A stretch of 64,000 nucleotides of DNA from a virus. This document shows positions 59,920-64,000 of this stretch, in pieces. A program made the translations under genes and the position numbers. The stretch spans positions 1 to 64,000 of the IMG/VR virus record IMGVR_UViG_3300009499_000148. One strand, given 5' to 3'. The notes under the pieces are model-generated. The model was not told the DNA's origin and did not search any database. It saw only the letters and a program-made list of their open reading frames with translations. Each line of letters starts with the position of its first letter. Position 1 is the first letter of the stretch.

Positions 59920-61854
59920 TCAAACTTTATGAACATTTCTCTTCATCCACTCTTCTATCACTTTAGGATGTTTAATTTGACACCTTATGCTTGGTGTTGG
60001 CCTTGAAAAATCAACTCTCTGATGAAAAATCCATCCACCCATTTCTTTGCTCAACTTCTTTGCTAAAATGTCAATTTCATCATCACTGACGTCTGACCAC
60101 TTCTTGTCGAAAAATTTATTGTTATCTGCAGTATCTTCTTGCTTAACGTCGTAAAGACTTTCCCAATGCTTTGACCAATAATTCTTATAAGTTTTTATCT
60201 TTCTTTCGATATTGAACCAACTATAATGATGCACTGACGGGAGGGCTTTCACAGCTTGATTGAACCACTCTTCGAACTGTTTTAGTGCATCAGGATTGCT
60301 AAATGCAGCCTGCCGAACTTGTTCAACATCAGGCGTATAGAACGATGCAGCAGGGACAACATCAAATGTATCATGTCTGACATAATCACAACCATCGCTT
60401 CCAGGAGCTGAAAATAATTCGCCGTCGCTGTCGAACTTTCTCAACTGTCGCGGAATACCATGTGTAGTAGTTGGAGCGTTCCAACTCAATCGCCACTTCC
60501 AAACGTTGATATCCATTCTTACCTTGTCTGGCCCACCCCAATATTCAATCACTGGTAATGAAAGAACAGGAATGTTTTTCGGAAGGATTTTTGCAACATC
60601 TCTAACCTTTTGATAATCATCTTCATGAACTAGTTCGTCGCTATCTTGCTGCCAGCATAATGTTTTTGTGCAAAGCGACCGAGCCAACGCCTTTTGTGCT
60701 CCATCAAATACAGCAAACCTCTTATGGCTCCAGTCTCTCTTCTGCTGATGAATAACAACACGTGCATCAGATGCAGCTAACGACTGCAACTTTTCCCACG
60801 TTCCATCAGTTGAGCCGCCATCAACAATCACTACTTCATCACAAAACCCTAACATTGACGTAATACACTCGACGAATGGATAATCTTGGCTTATACAATC
60901 TTTTGTCGTCGTATATCCAGATATCGTTGGCCTGTAGTCGATATCTGCTTTAATACCATTCCAGAATGTCTCTCTTGCTGCATAGAGATACGCTTCTGTG
61001 TTGAACATATCATCAGTTTCAAACCAAAGTTCATGACGATGCTGAACATTATCATTCAGATAAAGCTTACATCCAAGAAGTTTTGCTTCGATAACGAGGC
61101 GTGGACATGTATCTTCGCCTTTTGGAAGAAAGACAAGTCCTTCTGCTTGAACAAGCTCTTCAAGCATTTTTTCATAAGGTAGCCCCCAAACAACACGATG
61201 CTCAAGGCCATGCTCATTGCAGTATGCAACTGCATCATCAGTGCCCTTAACCCAAGACGGAGAACCACATACGATATTTCCCTTTCTAGGAAGTTGTTTT
61301 GCATTAAGAAGCTTAATTCTAGCGAATGTCTCATCATCAAATACAGATGAAAGTACCATATTGGGACGCTGTGATAGAAACGGAAATGCCTTATGATGTA
61401 TATCCATCTGCTTTTCAGACATCCACCACAACGACTTAGCACCATAAAGAAATGCAGATACAAGCTTCCCTCTATCTTCGTTCTGACAATCACATTGAGT
61501 TTTCTCAATATCACTGTGCTTCATCGGAGAACGATAACGACAGAAGTGAAAATCAAAACTGATAATTGAATAACTCATATTGCCAACAATTGTTGGAATG
61601 AGCTCTGTGTTCAAATTTGAAAAGTTTCCGAATATCCAGTGTTTCCCATGGCCTTGTTGTAATAGCTCAACAGAAACATCACGTGAATGAACACGATACA
61701 CTTCAAATGGAGATGCTTTAATTAAAGCCTCTGTCGTTAGTTCTGCTCCTCCGTTATAATCAGAAAGGAACATGTCAGAAACGACAACAACATCGCAGTC
61801 TGCAATCGACTTTGCTTTTGAAAAAAGATGTTCTGCTAAATTGATAATAGTCAT
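59920..61854 (-). CDS. Two-domain glycosyltransferase (GT-B plus GT2 fusion)
   Basis: 644 aa. The N-terminal half (CDVVVVSDMFLSDYNGGAEL, later VCGSPSWVKGTDDAVAY and GLVFLPKGEDTCPRLVIEAK) is GT-B-like with an E-bearing donor loop. From about residue 310 a GT2 domain starts (PTISGYTTTKDCISQ, FCDEVVIVDGGSTDGTWEKL) with a DxD-like CWQQDSDEL. The C-terminal 120 residues are helical and Trp-rich. Such a fusion can add two sugars in sequence. It starts a transcription unit (candidate promoter 61863-61892) and leads the sugar operon. Confidence 0.82.
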   Translation of the reverse strand: MTIINLAEHLFSKAKSIADCDVVVVSDMFLSDYNGGAELTTEALIKASPFEVYRVHSRDVSVELLQQGHGKHWIFGNFSNLNTELIPTIVGNMSYSIISFDFHFCRYRSPMKHSDIEKTQCDCQNEDRGKLVSAFLYGAKSLWWMSEKQMDIHHKAFPFLSQRPNMVLSSVFDDETFARIKLLNAKQLPRKGNIVCGSPSWVKGTDDAVAYCNEHGLEHRVVWGLPYEKMLEELVQAEGLVFLPKGEDTCPRLVIEAKLLGCKLYLNDNVQHRHELWFETDDMFNTEAYLYAARETFWNGIKADIDYRPTISGYTTTKDCISQDYPFVECITSMLGFCDEVVIVDGGSTDGTWEKLQSLAASDARVVIHQQKRDWSHKRFAVFDGAQKALARSLCTKTLCWQQDSDELVHEDDYQKVRDVAKILPKNIPVLSLPVIEYWGGPDKVRMDINVWKWRLSWNAPTTTHGIPRQLRKFDSDGELFSAPGSDGCDYVRHDTFDVVPAASFYTPDVEQVRQAAFSNPDALKQFEEWFNQAVKALPSVHHYSWFNIERKIKTYKNYWSKHWESLYDVKQEDTADNNKFFDKKWSDVSDDEIDILAKKLSKEMGGWIFHQRVDFSRPTPSIRCQIKHPKVIEEWMKRNVHKV

Positions 61855-61862
61855 TCAGCTCA

Positions 61863-61892
61863 ATTATAACATGTGATAGTTCAACTGTTCAA
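61863..61892 (-). promoter_or_regulatory. Candidate sigma70-type promoter (TTGAAC-N18-TATAAT) before the sugar operon
   Basis: On the minus strand TTGAAC (61892-61887) and a perfect TATAAT (61868-61863) are separated by 18 bases, with the ATG of the two-domain glycosyltransferase at 61854. Transcription would start about at the ATG, giving an almost leaderless mRNA. The 228-base gap 61855-62082 holds only this and the hairpin at 62038-62069; nothing resembling a tRNA is present. Confidence 0.35.
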
Positions 61893-62037
61893 CAACTTGC
61901 TGATATTAAAGAGGTTATGACGTTCTAGAAGAACATTTACAAATTTATCAGACTAATTTTAATCAAACTAACTTTTGCGTGGTATTTGTTGTTCAACACA
62001 CAACACAACCTGCTAGCGTTTGATTTCTTATTATCAA

Positions 62038-62069
62038 AGGGCACGGCACCTGACGGTGCCAACAGCCCT
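62038..62069. terminator. Hairpin terminator after the phoH-like gene
   Basis: GGCACC-TGAC-GGTGCC forms a perfect six-base stem (62045-62060), extended by an outer AGGGC/GCCCT pairing. On the plus strand it is followed by CCCTTTTTC. On the minus strand (the direction of the phoH-like gene ending at 62083) the stem is preceded by an A-rich and followed by a T-rich but imperfect tract. It probably ends phoH transcription and may work in both directions. Confidence 0.6.
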
Positions 62070-62082
62070 CCCTTTTTCTATA

Positions 62083-63381
62083 TCATAGAATCTCAGCAGC
62101 AAGAGTCGCTAGCGCACTACGTTCTCCCTTAATGAGTGCGATGTGTGCAGCCATGGCATGCTCTTTAAACTTCTCAGCCGTATACGTCAATCCGTTTGAC
62201 AGTGCATCTATCTGTGGATTATCAACCTGTTCTATATCACCTGTCAGAACTATTTTTGTTCCTTCACCCACACGTGTTATGACTGTCTTGACCTCATGCG
62301 GTGTCAGGTTCTGTCCCTCATCAATGATGATGTATGCATTTGGAATAGACCTACCCCTGATGTACGTTATTGCCTCAACCTCTATGATACCTTGGTCGAA
62401 ATACATCTGCACCATATCACGCTTTCTAGAACCAAAAAGGAATTCAAGATTGTCCATGATGGGCTGTATCCACGGTTCCATCTTCTCTTCTTTTGTGCCC
62501 GGCAAATAACCGATATCACGTCCCATTGGTTGTATCGGCCTAGATACGATGAGCTTACTGAACTTTTTCTCTTCTATGACCTGTTTAATGCCTGCAGCAA
62601 GAGCTAAAATCGTCTTACCACAACCAGCAGCACCAATCATAGTCGTCAGCTTAACGTTGTCATCGAATAGAGCATCAAGCGCAAATCTCTGCTCTTTGTT
62701 TCTCGGCTTCAACCCCCAGACGTCATCAACGTTTATGATTGGTTTAAGCGTTCCATCTACACACTTTGAAAGACCAGACGTTGAGTGTCCGTTCTTGATT
62801 ACGACGTATTCGTTTGGAAATAGGTCTTCATCGATGTTAAGCTTATCAACATCAAGCCCCTTGCTTCGATAAAACTCATCAAGGTTAGCCTTCGTCGTAT
62901 TAACGACACGAACGCCTCCGTAGATGAGGTCGCTCTTTCCAATGTGATGTTTTAGATAATCTTCACATTTCACGCCGAGCGCATCACATTTGATACGCAT
63001 GCTGATATCCTTCGTTATCAGCCTAACGGGCTCACCAAGCTCTTTTTGAAGCTCCAGCACTGCTGAGATGATGAAATTATCAGCCCTGTTCTTATCAAAC
63101 TCTTGAGGGATGTCAGCGCTGAGCGTGCTTCTAATGATGCGAAGCGTTCCTCCACCTGGGAGCTTCACACCCTTCATCAGGTCTCCGGTGTGTCGAAGCT
63201 CATCTAGCACCCTGTTCGTGATGCGTGCATTTTTTCCTGCATCATCGAACCTATGCTCTTTGAGCTTATCAAGCTCTTCTAAGACTATGATTGGAATGAC
63301 AACGTCGTTGTCCTCGAATGAATACACGGCACGAGGGTCGTATATGAAAACGTTCGTGTCGATGCAAAATGTCTTTTTCAT
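62083..63381 (-). CDS. PIN-domain PhoH-like ATPase (PhoH2 type)
   Basis: 432 aa. Residues 1-150 are a PIN nuclease domain: FCIDTNVFIYDP with Asp8, IVLEELDKLK, then ADNFIISAVLEL and LITKDISMR, giving the four acidic metal ligands. Residues 215-432 are the PhoH ATPase with Walker A GAAGCGKT (250-257), Walker B IIIDEGQN (351-358) and the sensor VLTGDIEQVDNPQIDAL. In bacteria PhoH2 proteins combine RNA unwinding and RNA cleavage. PhoH proteins are frequent in marine phages, usually without a PIN domain. It is closed by the hairpin at 62038-62069. Confidence 0.9.
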   Translation of the reverse strand: MKKTFCIDTNVFIYDPRAVYSFEDNDVVIPIIVLEELDKLKEHRFDDAGKNARITNRVLDELRHTGDLMKGVKLPGGGTLRIIRSTLSADIPQEFDKNRADNFIISAVLELQKELGEPVRLITKDISMRIKCDALGVKCEDYLKHHIGKSDLIYGGVRVVNTTKANLDEFYRSKGLDVDKLNIDEDLFPNEYVVIKNGHSTSGLSKCVDGTLKPIINVDDVWGLKPRNKEQRFALDALFDDNVKLTTMIGAAGCGKTILALAAGIKQVIEEKKFSKLIVSRPIQPMGRDIGYLPGTKEEKMEPWIQPIMDNLEFLFGSRKRDMVQMYFDQGIIEVEAITYIRGRSIPNAYIIIDEGQNLTPHEVKTVITRVGEGTKIVLTGDIEQVDNPQIDALSNGLTYTAEKFKEHAMAAHIALIKGERSALATLAAEIL

Positions 63382-63442
63382 TCAATCTCCACCTGTGCAA
63401 CATCTGAACGTGCACAGCAGTATGCATTACCATCATCTTTAG

Positions 63443-63706
63443 ATGAATAATGACGATGTTCCTGTCCCAGGAGACACATGCTTCTCAGCACATGCTCGAT
63501 TTCGAGTCGAATGTCCGCGTGCAACATGCAACTACTGGATTGAAAACCCAGAGACGCAGAACTGTTCATTGCTAGCTGCCCAACATGGTGGTATGACTCT
63601 TGAAGCAATCGGAAGCTTCTTCGGTCTGACGAGAATGCGAGTCTGTCAGATTGAGAAGAACATCTATCAAAAGATTATGACCCAGCTTGAGGAACATCAG
63701 TCTTAG
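63443..63706 (+). CDS. Small HTH protein resembling sigma region 4, 87 aa
   Basis: Plus-strand gene. The N-terminus has two Cys pairs (FRVECPRATCNYWI and NCSLLAAQ) that may bind zinc. The C-terminal half MTLEAIGSFFGLTRMRVCQI followed by EKNIYQKI is a helix-turn-helix close to sigma-70 region 4.2 (TLxEIGxxxGxTRxRxxQIE). It may contact a promoter -35 element or the RNA polymerase flap. Its end overlaps the convergent minus-strand gene by 32 bases. It is divergent from the phoH-like gene and could be regulated with it. Confidence 0.72.
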   Translation: MNNDDVPVPGDTCFSAHARFRVECPRATCNYWIENPETQNCSLLAAQHGGMTLEAIGSFFGLTRMRVCQIEKNIYQKIMTQLEEHQS

Positions 63707-64000
63707 GCTCTTGTTTCTTTTTCTGAAACTTTCCTGACTGTTTCTTTTCAGCCTTCTGCTCTTGTGGCTGTTGAACATCAACACTTTCTGTCGTATCAAC
63801 GCTCAACCCAAGCACTTTTGACTGCTCTTGCTCAATCTTAGCATCAGCTGGTGTAGCAACATGTTTTGGTTGTTCAACCTCATGCTTCACATCATTCTGC
63901 TCCACGCTGCTTACGACGACCTCTGTCTCTACGACTTGTTCGACAACAACATGTGTGTGCTTAACAGATGTAATGATGTCAGGAGTTGCTTCAGGCTTGG
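63675..64000 (-). CDS. C-terminal part of a charged, disordered protein (N-terminus beyond window)
   Basis: The frame is open to the window edge, so only the last 108 residues are visible. They are rich in Glu, Lys, Gln, Val and Pro (KHTHVVVEQVVETEVVV, VDVQQPQEQKAEKKQSGKFQ) and end KKKQEPKTDVPQAGS. This looks like a long, disordered acidic/basic tail, perhaps of a nucleic-acid-binding or scaffold protein. A GTG at 63905 could make a short separate protein, but the frame upstream contains no stop. Confidence 0.6.
   Translation of the reverse strand, partial: KPEATPDIITSVKHTHVVVEQVVETEVVVSSVEQNDVKHEVEQPKHVATPADAKIEQEQSKVLGLSVDTTESVDVQQPQEQKAEKKQSGKFQKKKQEPKTDVPQAGS

Noticed and set aside
61855-62082. 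The longest non-coding gap, checked for tRNA genes
   Set aside because: No cloverleaf or TTCRA-type arm could be drawn. It holds only a possible promoter and the hairpin after the phoH-like gene.

Overview
The window is part of the genome of a large tailed phage with a T4-type contractile tail. The sequence supports this through homologues of a gp25/W baseplate wedge protein, a gp6/J-type wedge protein, a gp5-like OB-fold spike, a tail-protein-I-like domain, a gp55-type late sigma factor and a PhoH ATPase. I cannot assign the host. The architecture (LamG and fibronectin-type structural proteins, PhoH, many sugar genes, many homing endonucleases) resembles large aquatic myoviruses, but that is inference. 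Almost everything is on the minus strand with 1-, 4- or 8-base stop/start overlaps, so transcription runs from high to low coordinates. Only two small genes (1702-2040 and 63443-63706) are on the plus strand. No tRNA, CRISPR or insertion sequence was seen, and no gene-free stretch exceeds 300 bases (the longest is 61855-62082).

Layout from high to low coordinates. 61863-64000: the end of a charged protein, a small HTH protein on the opposite strand, a PIN-PhoH ATPase and a hairpin terminator. 38363-61854: an accessory block of surface-sugar genes (glycosyltransferases, NeuB-type synthase, SpsF-type cytidylyltransferase, two SDRs, a TIM-barrel isomerase, GmhA, an aminotransferase, a deacetylase, methyltransferases). 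It also holds a radical SAM enzyme followed by eight tandem small paralogues that I do not recognise as a described family. 32315-38366: two more glycosyltransferases, one interrupted by an intein, and small unknowns. 1-32334: the late module, starting with sigma gp55, then spike, gp25, gp6, and a long series of very large structural proteins likely forming baseplate periphery and fibres.

Selfish elements are dense. There are four catalytic types of homing endonuclease: GIY-YIG, Vsr/EDxHD-like, zinc-finger PD-(D/E)XK-like, and LAGLIDADG inside the intein. Nine elements lie in 64 kb, one of them a visible deletion remnant. Several share the same short basic repeat although their catalytic domains differ.

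The strongest whole-window signal is near-absence of the tetranucleotide GATC. I counted about 14 by eye where about 250 would be expected at equal base frequencies, and more than half of these lie in AT-rich endonuclease or orphan genes. This suggests long selection against GATC in the core genome (for example by a GATC-cutting host restriction enzyme) and recent arrival of those genes.

The sugar genes together could make and attach an activated acidic (sialic-acid-like) sugar and other glycans to the virion or the host surface. The substrates are inferred from family only.
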